Origin: an uncultured Planctomycetaceae bacterium
Lineage (GTDB): Bacteria; Planctomycetota; Planctomycetia; Planctomycetales; Planctomycetaceae
Length of the DNA stretch: 5,948 nucleotides
Direction: 5' to 3'
NCBI GenBank assembly: GCA_903823545.1
Contig: CAIJTL010001242.1
Coordinates: forward strand, 1 to 5,948
Below, one piece after another: positions 1 to 5,948 of this stretch. The translations under genes and the position numbers were made by a program. Every line of letters starts with the position of its first letter. Position 1 is the stretch's first letter. The notes under the pieces were generated by a model. That model saw nothing but the letters and a program-made list of their open reading frames with translations. It searched no databases and was not told the origin of the DNA.

Positions 1-2790
1 GATGACATCATCCATCACTCGGAAGATGCTGAGCTCCGTCAGCAACAGTCCGTTGTAAACGACATTATTGAGATCGTAAGGACTGCCCGGATGATTGATG
101 GTCAGTGGCTGGAACGGATACTCCGGCACCGGCTCATAGCTGACCGGCTGCCAGGCATTGAGATCAACCGAGTCCCAATAGACCGCCTTCATCACTTGCC
201 CCGACGTCAGCGTCAGATCGCCCGCAGGATTCTGCCGCTCAACCTCGGACGGCATCTCGGCGTCACTGCTGTGCGACGCCTGTAAGATCTGCCGCGACAA
301 CACGGGGGCCAACGTCACCACTTGGTTCGTGTGATAGATCGAACGGAGTGGATGCCCGTCGAAGTGGTCCATATTCACGGGGCTTCCCACCATTTCGAGC
401 AACGTCGGCGTGAGATCGACCAACCGACACGGCGCTTCGATACGAGCCCCTCGGCGAATGTTCGGCCCCGAGACAAACCACGACGCTCGCATGGCATCGG
501 AGAGCGGATAGCCGTGCATCGTCCCCGGCGAACTGTCCGTCCCAAAGTACCAACCAGCTCGCGCCGTGATCACCAAGTCCGGTGCGGCATCGGTTTCTTG
601 CGGTTGAATGTTTTCCTGCCAAAGCATATGCCGACTAAGCGTCACGACTGAATCGGGGTATTGGCTACGGACCTGCGTTTCGAGCCATTCACGCTCATCG
701 TGCCATGCTTGCAAGAAGTCATGATCGACCAGTTGCGTGATCCCCAGCGGATCGCGCAATGGATGCTCCACGACTTTGTAGGTCACTTGCCCGCCACGAT
801 CTGGCTGCACATCACTGACAACCGAGTATCTCAATTGCCAACGGATTGCCCCTGACGAAGTCTTCTCTTTCGGCTCTCGCTCAATGACCGCCGAGCCGCG
901 ATCAGACGTCGTGATCAACATCGAATTCTCAGTCAGCTTCATCATCACCAAATCAATCGCCGACTGCCGTCGCGGAGTCGTACCGGAACCGTCATCAAGT
1001 CTCGCGGGCTCGTTGCGCACGCCGTCCTGCTGTTGGCCGCTGGGGTTATTGAACTGCGCGTGCGAAATCATCTCCACCAGATTCACCGGCGGCAGATGCT
1101 CCGCAATTCGGTATGCCAACAAGTCACCGGGACGATTCGGCCCCGACCAGTTCTCGCTTCGATAATGCCCTTTGGGGAAATACAGCCGAGCTGCGCCATC
1201 GGAATCGCCATCGATGAACACGAACTGCCGCTCGCCGTCCCCCGAATGTTTGGCGAACTCACGATGCTGCCGAACCGACAATCCCAACCCGCCTCCAACC
1301 CAGCGTCCGTCTGCATCAATCTCGCGCGGACGATACAGCAACTCGTGACTCACATCAAAATGCGACAGGTGCCCCGTTCGACCGCCATGATGGCCGTGAT
1401 CGCTGACCAGACAGAAATACGTTTTGTGCAATCGTTGCTTAATGCGAAGCTCGTTGACTACTTGGCCAATGAGCTGGTCGGCCTTGGCAATCGTGCGGCG
1501 AGTCGCACCGAACTGACCTCGACACTCTTTGTGGCTGACAGAATCAGTCTCTGGCAACCAGATGATCGTGACCGCCTGATCGCGCGGAATGAGCTGCCGA
1601 ACGGCGTAATTCGCATTCGCATCATCAATGTATTGCCACGCATCTTCGGCCTTCAGATACGGCACGGTTCGAGCCAAGCTGCGTGACCACAACGGCGGCG
1701 GTGTGTCGGTCATCACTGGCAACACACCAGTGGCCCAGTCACGTCCCTCGCTCCGCAGAATTTCGTAAATCGGAGCAATGTCACTCGTCAGCGAGTGTTT
1801 CCATTCGTGCCCCGCTTTGTGGCCGATCATCCATTTCCGAACCGACGATTGTCCGTCGATCAACGCTCGATCGACTCCTTGCGGAGCCAACATTCGAGCA
1901 CTTCGACTCGGCCCCAGCGGATCAAGGTACGACTCCGAATTCAAGTTCTGCCGACAAAAACGGACCTGACCTTTGAGGCCGTGGCGATCCGAAAAACATC
2001 CTGTCCACATCGATCCGTTCGACGTGATCGTGTCCGACGGAAACCCCGTGAAGCAGTTCGACATCCAGACGCCGTTTTCCAAAAACAGGTTTTTGATATT
2101 CGGAAGATGTCCCATCGCCGACATTTCACGGACAACGTCTGGTCGCAAACCATCCACATAAAACACAACCACCTGGCAACCAGGTAACGGCGCTCCTTCA
2201 TCCGCTCGCGGCGAAACCACCTCCTCATAAGCGATCGGCTGTACGAACTTCGGCTTCACAACCTGCGCGTGAAAAGCCCCTTCGCTGTCGTTCGGATCAA
2301 AGTCATTGACGGCAAGCTGAAGCCGGCCACTCGCTGGTGCCACCCAGCTTTTTCCTTTGCCGATATAGAACAATTTTCCTTCGTCACCGATCCGCCCCAT
2401 CAAACAAAAGCAGGGCGCCGGACCATGATTGCCACTCGGCATCGGAAACGCCTGAGCCTGGATTCCGTCGTGAACGATGAATGAGCCTTCTGGTCCTACC
2501 GATGCCTCGAACTTCTGTCCCCACTTGTCTGACTGCCGCACTACCACTCGGCCAGACGCGGAGATTGAAATCGGCTCACCTTCGACGAGGTCGATTCCGG
2601 AATCAACCCATCCGGCGCTTCCAGCAACAGAGACGGAATGACCTTCTTGCTCTTGCTGCTGAGTCGCAAAAGCGTGACCCGAGTGCGACGCCGTGTTCGA
2701 GCAGCCAATCGCCCCCAACGAAACCGCGAGCACGCAGATCGCTGCCCAACAGCCACAAGGTTTCCGCAAGCGTGAAGAACCACCTTGCAT
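1..2790 (-). CDS. Lipoprotein with PA-IL-like lectin domain and alkaline-phosphatase-superfamily (type I phosphodiesterase) domain; C-terminus cut by window
   Basis: The frame is open without a stop for 930 codons from ATG 2788-2790 and leaves the window at base 1, so the C-terminus is missing. Residues 1-30 form a lipoprotein signal ending at C30. Residues about 50-175 resemble the galactose lectin PA-IL/LecA. From about 205 an alkaline-phosphatase-superfamily hydrolase domain follows: VVVFYVDGLRPD supplies metal ligand D213; PSDTITSNG supplies the probable nucleophile T254; D416 and H420 lie in TDSVSH; D464 and H465 in SDHGHHGG; H759 in GTMHGYPLSD. The block PNIRRG...VDLTPTLLEMVG (776-801) is typical of the end of this domain. 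The expected role is two-metal hydrolysis of a phosphate mono- or diester outside the cytoplasm; the substrate cannot be read from sequence. Residues 811-930 have no assigned domain. No clear Shine-Dalgarno precedes the ATG. An in-frame GTG at 2817 is an alternative start, and an in-frame TAG at 2863-2865 bounds the frame. The superfamily call is secure; the exact enzyme is unknown. Confidence 0.88.
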   Translation of the reverse strand, partial: MQGGSSRLRKPCGCWAAICVLAVSLGAIGCSNTASHSGHAFATQQQEQEGHSVSVAGSAGWVDSGIDLVEGEPISISASGRVVVRQSDKWGQKFEASVGPEGSFIVHDGIQAQAFPMPSGNHGPAPCFCLMGRIGDEGKLFYIGKGKSWVAPASGRLQLAVNDFDPNDSEGAFHAQVVKPKFVQPIAYEEVVSPRADEGAPLPGCQVVVFYVDGLRPDVVREMSAMGHLPNIKNLFLENGVWMSNCFTGFPSDTITSNGSMWTGCFSDRHGLKGQVRFCRQNLNSESYLDPLGPSRSARMLAPQGVDRALIDGQSSVRKWMIGHKAGHEWKHSLTSDIAPIYEILRSEGRDWATGVLPVMTDTPPPLWSRSLARTVPYLKAEDAWQYIDDANANYAVRQLIPRDQAVTIIWLPETDSVSHKECRGQFGATRRTIAKADQLIGQVVNELRIKQRLHKTYFCLVSDHGHHGGRTGHLSHFDVSHELLYRPREIDADGRWVGGGLGLSVRQHREFAKHSGDGERQFVFIDGDSDGAARLYFPKGHYRSENWSGPNRPGDLLAYRIAEHLPPVNLVEMISHAQFNNPSGQQQDGVRNEPARLDDGSGTTPRRQSAIDLVMMKLTENSMLITTSDRGSAVIEREPKEKTSSGAIRWQLRYSVVSDVQPDRGGQVTYKVVEHPLRDPLGITQLVDHDFLQAWHDEREWLETQVRSQYPDSVVTLSRHMLWQENIQPQETDAAPDLVITARAGWYFGTDSSPGTMHGYPLSDAMRASWFVSGPNIRRGARIEAPCRLVDLTPTLLEMVGSPVNMDHFDGHPLRSIYHTNQVVTLAPVLSRQILQASHSSDAEMPSEVERQNPAGDLTLTSGQVMKAVYWDSVDLNAWQPVSYEPVPEYPFQPLTINHPGSPYDLNNVVYNGLLLTELSIFRVMDDVI
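2263..2640 (-). other. PA-IL/LecA-like lectin domain (about residues 51-176 of the lipoprotein)
   Basis: The segment matches my memory of Pseudomonas PA-IL in order and spacing: a GWVDSGIDLVEGEPISISASG strand pair (PA-IL has a YNPGDVITIVAAG block), KWG at 89-91, VGPEG at 97-101, a CFCLMGRIGDEG block at 127-138 (PA-IL: CGALVMKIGNSG), SWVAP at 148-152 and LQLAVND at 157-163. The calcium/galactose loop of PA-IL after its ND motif appears here as D163-F-D-P-N-D-S-E-G, shorter by about two residues but keeping Asp163 and an Asn/Asp pair (167/168). Calcium-dependent sugar binding is therefore plausible but not shown. In PA-IL this fold binds galactose; the ligand here is unknown. Confidence 0.75.
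2701..2790 (-). other. Lipoprotein signal peptide with lipobox (residues 1-30)
   Basis: The N-terminus is a short basic region (R7, R9, K10), then a hydrophobic stretch (about residues 14-28), then LGAIGC with Cys30 as the likely lipidated residue. Position -3 is Ala rather than the commoner Leu, which weakens the lipobox slightly, but the overall shape is classical. Residues 31-50 (Ser/Ala/His/Gln-rich, including QQQEQEG) look like a flexible tether. Residue +2 is Ser, with no Asp retention signal by the E. coli rule, so outer-membrane placement is possible if that rule applies here. Confidence 0.75.
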
Positions 2791-2833
2791 CAGCAATGTT
2801 AAAAAGCTTCGGATCACAGTCGGCGTCCCTGCC

Positions 2834-2848
2834 CCGTCGTCGCGACGG
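2834..2848. repeat. Small hairpin CCGTCG-TCG-CGACGG
   Basis: Six-base perfect arms with a three-base loop sit 44-58 bases upstream of the lipoprotein ATG. The hairpin has no following T-run on either strand, so it is not an intrinsic terminator. It may be a leader structure or chance. Confidence 0.25.
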
Positions 2849-2892
2849 TGACGTGATAAGTCCTAGACGCCGAATTGATCGTCCGAGTGGGC

Positions 2893-2920
2893 GGGAGTGG
2901 TTCATGCAATCGTCACTCCC
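2893..2920. repeat. Inverted repeat GGGAGTG-N14-CACTCCC
   Basis: Perfect 7-base arms (2893-2899 and 2914-2920) are separated by 14 bases, giving half-site centres 21 bases apart. The match extends as GCG/CGC if one extra C is bulged. It lies about 105-130 bases upstream of the lipoprotein ATG, where an operator or leader structure would be expected. The spacing of two helical turns fits a dimeric regulator site, but a chance repeat of this size is possible in a region this long. Confidence 0.3.
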
Positions 2921-3144
2921 CGCAAGAACCGCACATGCTCCTCTTCCGAACGTGAGGGCTGCGGCTCGCCGGTAAGAGATTCCGTCGCCTTGAAACTTTT
3001 ACGGAACCGAAGAAGTCTTCGTGACCCGCAAAGTTTGACACCAAATCGCCTCCATCAGACCAGCCGATGCCTGCTCAATAACCGAGTCACCATCGCGCCT
3101 CTGAGATCACCAAAGACCGGATTTGATCAGCCATGCTGACGGAC

Positions 3145-3185
3145 AAAAAAAGAGCCCAGCTTTTTGAAAAGCTGGGCTCTTTTTT
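3145..3185 (-). terminator. Intrinsic terminator of gnd, symmetrical and probably bidirectional
   Basis: Two perfect complementary arms of 19 bases (3146-3164 and 3167-3185) flank a central TG. The GC core is AGAGCCCAGC / GCTGGGCTCT, with A/T runs inside and outside it. On the minus strand the stem is followed by seven T (plus-strand A3145-A3151), and the structure begins 23 bases after the gnd stop codon, which is the classical position. The plus strand also ends in six T (3180-3185), so it could stop transcripts from either side. Confidence 0.93.
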
Positions 3186-3208
3186 AAATTATTGACCGCA
3201 ATTGGTGG

Positions 3209-4681
3209 TTAGCTTGGCTGCTTACGCTCACGAATCCAGTCGGTATGAAACATCTTGCCGCGAGGTTGATCGGTGCGTTCGTAAGTGTGCGCTCCAAAGT
3301 AATCTCGCTGAGCCTGCAACAAGTTGGCCGGCAAGCGTGCCTGTCGGTAGCCATCAAAGTAGCTCAGCGCGGCACTGAAGACAGGAATCGGCAACCCCAT
3401 CTGAACCGAAGTTGCAATGACTCGACGCCAACTTGGTTGAGCCTTTTCAACAGCCGACCGGAAGAAGTCATCCAGCAACAAGTTCTCCAGCGTTGGGTTC
3501 TTGTCGAACGCCGACTTGATGTCGCCTAAAAACCTGGAGCGAATGATACAGCCACCGCGCCAAAGCAAGGCGATGTTGCCATTGTTGAGATTCCAACCAA
3601 ACTCCTTGGCTGCCGCGTCAAGTTGCACATAGCCTTGCGCGTAGCTGCACAATTTTGACGCATACAACGCCTGTCGCACATCTTCAATGAATTGCTTCTT
3701 GTCGCCAGTAAACTTGGTTTCGGCGATCCCCTTGAGCAATCCCGAGGCTCGAACTCGGCCATCCTTTTGAGCCGAAAGGCAACGAGCGTAAACCGCTTCC
3801 GTAATCAGGGTCGTCGGAACCCCAAGATCAAGCGCGTGCTGACTCATCCATTTGCCGGTCCCCTTCTGCTGAGCGGTGTCGAGGATCTTGTCCACGAGAT
3901 GAGACCCATCGGGCTCTTTCACACTGAAAATGTCGCGTGTGATTTCGATGAGGTAACTTTCCAACTCCCCTTCGTTCCACTCTTTAAAGACCTCGTACAA
4001 CTCGTCGTTGGTCAGCCCCAAGACGTTCTTCAGAATGAAGTACGCCTCGCAAATGAGTTGCATATCGCCGTATTCGATGCCGTTGTGAATCATCTTCACA
4101 TAATGCCCGGCCCCCGCATCGCCAACCCAATCGCAGCAGGGAATATCGTTGTTCGGGCCGACCTTGGCCGAAATCGTCTGGAAAACGTCCTTCACGAACG
4201 GCCAAGCCTCGTGATGGCCGCCTGGCATAATGCTCGGCCCCTTGAGCGCTCCCTCCTCGCCGCCGGAAACGCCGGTCCCGATGAACCGGAGATTGGCGGC
4301 TTTGATCTCTTCATGGCGACGGTTGGTGTCGCGGAAGTCCGAGTTACCACCGTCGATGATTATGTCGCCTGGAGCCAACAATGGCTTGAGTTGTTGAATC
4401 ACGGCATCAACCGGAGCGCCGGCCTTCACCATGATCATCACTCGCCGAGGCGATTTCAGACTAGCAACAAACTCCTCCGGAGTGTGGTAGCCAGCGATCC
4501 TTTCGGCTGCCCCCGGATATACCTTGTCGGCCGGTTCATTTTTCAAACCACCCACAAATTCATCTGTTGTTGCCGTTGTCCGGTTGTAGACACCCACAGA
4601 GAAGCCGTGATTAGCCATGTTGAGAACCAAGTTCTGCCCCATGACAGCCAGGCCGATCAAACCAATATCGTGCTTTGACAT
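3209..4681 (-). CDS. gnd: 6-phosphogluconate dehydrogenase, decarboxylating (NADP type)
   Basis: A cytoplasmic pentose-phosphate enzyme: 6-phosphogluconate + NADP+ gives ribulose 5-phosphate + CO2 + NADPH. The 490 residues fit the long homodimeric form (about 470-490). The Rossmann domain has GLAVMGQN (10-17) and NRT (33-35), the cofactor-phosphate-binding type. Substrate and catalytic residues are complete: N113 in GGNS, S139-G140-G141 in GTGVSGGEEGA, catalytic K196 and E203 in HYVKMIHNGIEYGD, K273 in the family signature LDTAQQKGTGKW, R300, and C-terminal R459 and H465, which reach into the partner subunit's active site. From K196 onward these sit at a constant offset of +13 from the sheep enzyme as I remember it, so no large indel is present there. 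Start ATG 4679-4681, stop TAA. The gene lies 136 bases downstream of kdgK and ends in its own terminator. Identification is very secure. Confidence 0.98.
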   Translation of the reverse strand: MSKHDIGLIGLAVMGQNLVLNMANHGFSVGVYNRTTATTDEFVGGLKNEPADKVYPGAAERIAGYHTPEEFVASLKSPRRVMIMVKAGAPVDAVIQQLKPLLAPGDIIIDGGNSDFRDTNRRHEEIKAANLRFIGTGVSGGEEGALKGPSIMPGGHHEAWPFVKDVFQTISAKVGPNNDIPCCDWVGDAGAGHYVKMIHNGIEYGDMQLICEAYFILKNVLGLTNDELYEVFKEWNEGELESYLIEITRDIFSVKEPDGSHLVDKILDTAQQKGTGKWMSQHALDLGVPTTLITEAVYARCLSAQKDGRVRASGLLKGIAETKFTGDKKQFIEDVRQALYASKLCSYAQGYVQLDAAAKEFGWNLNNGNIALLWRGGCIIRSRFLGDIKSAFDKNPTLENLLLDDFFRSAVEKAQPSWRRVIATSVQMGLPIPVFSAALSYFDGYRQARLPANLLQAQRDYFGAHTYERTDQPRGKMFHTDWIRERKQPS

Positions 4682-4817
4682 GATTCCTATACCTGCCTCA
4701 TTCGAGGCACTCCAAAAACAAGGACCACAAGCAACCTAATGCCCGAAATTAGCTGAGCCAAGGATTGCGAAAAATATGTAAGCGACGCGAGCGAGTTGGT
4801 CACAAACAGAGCGAGGA
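4682..4817 (-). other. kdgK-gnd intergenic gap (136 bases)
   Basis: No terminator is visible after kdgK, so read-through into gnd is possible. The gap is long enough for a gnd promoter. The only candidate I see is weak: minus-strand TTGGCT, a 17-base spacer, then TAGGTT, each a poor match to the sigma-70 consensus. A short inverted repeat CTAAT/ATTAG (4736-4740 and 4748-4752) lies inside this candidate. Nothing else stands out. Confidence 0.3.
4685..4708 (-). promoter_or_regulatory. gnd ribosome-binding region with adjacent small hairpin
   Basis: On the minus strand AGGA (4685-4688) lies only three bases before the gnd ATG, unusually close for a Shine-Dalgarno. A second purine-rich run, GAGGCAGG, lies further upstream. 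Its GAGGC (4695-4699) pairs perfectly with GCCTC (4704-4708) around a four-base GAAT loop, making a 5-bp hairpin just upstream of the start. Whether this controls translation is unknown. Confidence 0.35.
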
Positions 4818-5888
4818 TTATCGTTGGATTCGAGCAGACCCACCCTGAGCGAAGGCCCGAACATGCTCAACAGTCGCCATCGTCGTGTCACCCGGGAAGG
4901 TCGTGAGCAACGCACCGTGAGCCCATCCCAACTTCAATGCGTCTTCCGCCGATTCGCCGTTGAGTAATCCGTAGATAAAGCCAGCGGCAAATCCGTCACC
5001 TCCTCCAACTCGATCAATGACATCGAGTTGGCAAGTTGGTGCGACATAGGTTTTACCTTCAACCCAAGCCACTGCACTCCAATCGTGCCGATTCGTCGAG
5101 TGAACTTCTCGAAGCGTAGTTGCCACGACTTTGACATTCGGAAGCTGCTTGGCAACCTGGTCCATCATTCCAAAGAAGGTGCTTGGGTCGAGTTTCGATT
5201 TCCCAGCAACTTCGGGCCCCGGAATCCCGAGCCCCTTCTGTAGATCCTCTTCGTTTCCAACCAAAACATCTACATTTTCAACAATGCTCCGAAGAGTCTT
5301 TTGAGCAGTCTCAAGCCCGCCCGAAATCTTCCAGAGTTTTTCTCGAAAATTCAGATCGAACGAGACAATAGCACCAGCCGCTTTCGCAGCCTTCATTCCT
5401 TCAATGACCAATTCTGGCGTCGTTTTCGAAAGTGCTGAGAAAATCCCACCGCTGTGAAACCAACGGATTCCACCAGCCATGATCGACTTCCAGTCGAAAT
5501 CTCCAGCCTTCAAACGTGCCGCAGCTTCGTTGCACCGATTATAGAAGACAACTGGTGCACGGACTCCGTGCCCTTGGTCACTGTAGACAGTCGCCATATT
5601 CGGCCCTTGCACGCCGTCATGGGCAAACAGCTTGTAAAATGGCTTGACTCCCATCGCGCGGACTCGTTCAGCAATCAGATCCCCAATGGGATAATCCACC
5701 ATTGCCGCCGCGATTCCAGTCTTCAGCCGAAAACAGTCCGCAAGATTGGCCGCCACATTGAATTCGCCACCACTGACGTGAATACGACATTCTGACGCTT
5801 TGCGAAAAGGGATTATCCCTGGATCAAGCCGGTGAACCAACGCCCCTAAAGACAACAAATCCAATTCGCCACTGGCCAAGATATTCAA
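4818..5888 (-). CDS. kdgK: PfkB-family sugar kinase, probable 2-dehydro-3-deoxygluconate (KDG) kinase
   Basis: Predicted to phosphorylate KDG with ATP to KDPG, the Entner-Doudoroff aldolase substrate, in the cytoplasm. Numbered from the TTG at 5886-5888 (356 residues): N-terminal strand LLSLGALVHRLDPG; sugar-binding SGGEFNVAANLA (39-50); YNR (116-118) then EAAARL; FDLNFR (177-182); NEED (212-215); and the PfkB C-terminal signature DRVGGGDGFAAGF (292-304) with D298 as catalytic base. The Y-x-R plus the later Arg182 match the residues that hold the KDG carboxylate in characterised KDG kinases, as I recall them, which favours KDG over ribose or fructose. The signature reads GGGD rather than the commoner GAGD; the catalytic Asp is intact. 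The start is chosen on a strong Shine-Dalgarno. An upstream TTG at 5918 has no such site, though the frame stays open to the window edge. Its neighbour gnd acts at the same branch point. The family is certain; KDG specificity is likely. Confidence 0.85.
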   Translation of the reverse strand: MNILASGELDLLSLGALVHRLDPGIIPFRKASECRIHVSGGEFNVAANLADCFRLKTGIAAAMVDYPIGDLIAERVRAMGVKPFYKLFAHDGVQGPNMATVYSDQGHGVRAPVVFYNRCNEAAARLKAGDFDWKSIMAGGIRWFHSGGIFSALSKTTPELVIEGMKAAKAAGAIVSFDLNFREKLWKISGGLETAQKTLRSIVENVDVLVGNEEDLQKGLGIPGPEVAGKSKLDPSTFFGMMDQVAKQLPNVKVVATTLREVHSTNRHDWSAVAWVEGKTYVAPTCQLDVIDRVGGGDGFAAGFIYGLLNGESAEDALKLGWAHGALLTTFPGDTTMATVEHVRAFAQGGSARIQR

Positions 5889-5894
5889 CGTATC

Positions 5895-5901
5895 TCTCCT
5901 C
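5895..5901 (-). promoter_or_regulatory. Shine-Dalgarno site fixing the TTG start of kdgK
   Basis: The minus strand reads GAGGAGA here. Its AGGAG core (5896-5900) is seven bases upstream of TTG 5886-5888, ideal spacing. This supports TTG 5888 over the in-frame TTG at 5918, whose ten extra residues (including SRRD) do not look like family sequence. Confidence 0.75.
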
Positions 5902-5948
5902 GAAACTAAAGAAGCCAAGTCTCTAGCACTAGCCCGGATAATTCTGGC
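5902..5948. other. Upstream edge of kdgK, nothing recognised
   Basis: These 47 bases precede the kdgK ribosome-binding site. I see no convincing promoter, terminator or end of another gene. The kdgK frame continues open through them to the window edge, so an upstream-extended start cannot be excluded from this window alone. Confidence 0.3.

Larger units (their letters stand above)
2791..3144. other. Gene-free stretch upstream of the lipoprotein gene
   Basis: This stretch lies between the gnd terminator and the lipoprotein ATG. I see no convincing gene on either strand and no RNA gene. A plus-strand GTG frame at 2897-3139 codes for an Arg/Ser/Leu/Thr/Pro-rich peptide with no domain and is probably chance. 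The lipoprotein gene should have its promoter and leader here, because the terminator blocks read-through from gnd. I could not pick a convincing -35/-10 pair on the minus strand. Two inverted repeats (2834-2848 and 2893-2920) are listed separately. Confidence 0.6.

Noticed and set aside
1033..1686. 217-codon plus-strand open frame
   Set aside because: It is antisense to the lipoprotein coding frame, which carries all the phosphatase motifs; the plus-strand translation shows no domain.
1941..2905. Minus-strand open frames of 80-100 codons in other frames (1941-2228, 2541-2783, 2603-2905)
   Set aside because: They overlap the lipoprotein gene on the same strand in different frames; only the 2790-to-1 frame shows signal peptide and family motifs. 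No sign of a frameshift between them was found.
2481..2975. 164-codon plus-strand open frame extending past the lipoprotein start
   Set aside because: It is mostly antisense to the signal and lectin region and is Arg/Ser/Pro-rich with no recognisable fold.
3035..3063. Plus-strand TTGACA (3035-3040) as a -35 box
   Set aside because: At 17 bases downstream the sequence is GACCAG, not a -10 element, and no gene follows on that strand.
2897..3139. 80-codon plus-strand GTG frame ending just before the terminator
   Set aside because: Its position before a bidirectional terminator is suggestive, but the peptide is Arg/Ser/Leu/Thr/Pro-rich, there is no well-spaced Shine-Dalgarno and no domain.
3692..4678. 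328-codon open frame on the plus strand opposite gnd
   Set aside because: It is antisense to a fully conserved gnd and its translation has no domain or sensible composition; long antisense frames are common opposite GC-skewed codons.

Overview
All recognisable genes in this 5.9 kb window lie on the minus strand. Read in the direction of transcription they are: a PfkB-family sugar kinase, best called 2-dehydro-3-deoxygluconate (KDG) kinase (kdgK, 5888 to 4818); an NADP-type 6-phosphogluconate dehydrogenase (gnd, 4681 to 3209); a strong intrinsic terminator (3145-3185); a 355-base gene-free stretch; and a long lipoprotein gene, open for 930 codons from its ATG at 2790 and running off the window at base 1. 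The plus strand carries no gene I can support. Its open frames are shadows of the minus-strand genes or have protein-unlike composition.

The first two genes form a small central-carbon block. KDG kinase makes 2-keto-3-deoxy-6-phosphogluconate from KDG, the common product of uronate, pectin and gluconate breakdown. 6-Phosphogluconate dehydrogenase turns 6-phosphogluconate into ribulose 5-phosphate, CO2 and NADPH. Both therefore work around the Entner-Doudoroff/pentose-phosphate branch point. They are separated by 136 bases, so co-transcription is possible but not proven. The terminator just after gnd closes the unit and separates it from the lipoprotein gene.

The lipoprotein is the most interesting item. 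Translating the minus strand through bases 2790-1 gives an uninterrupted frame with a lipoprotein signal peptide, a domain strongly resembling the galactophilic lectin PA-IL/LecA, and then an alkaline-phosphatase-superfamily domain of the type I phosphodiesterase/nucleotide pyrophosphatase kind with all expected metal ligands. It is probably an exported, membrane-anchored hydrolase that a lectin domain could hold against glycans. Its C-terminus is outside the window.

The moderate GC content, a TTG start, large exported lipoproteins with sugar-binding modules and the protein style suggest a planctomycete (Planctomycetota). This is an impression from sequence character, not a database result. 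No tRNA, rRNA, CRISPR, transposon or phage feature was seen.
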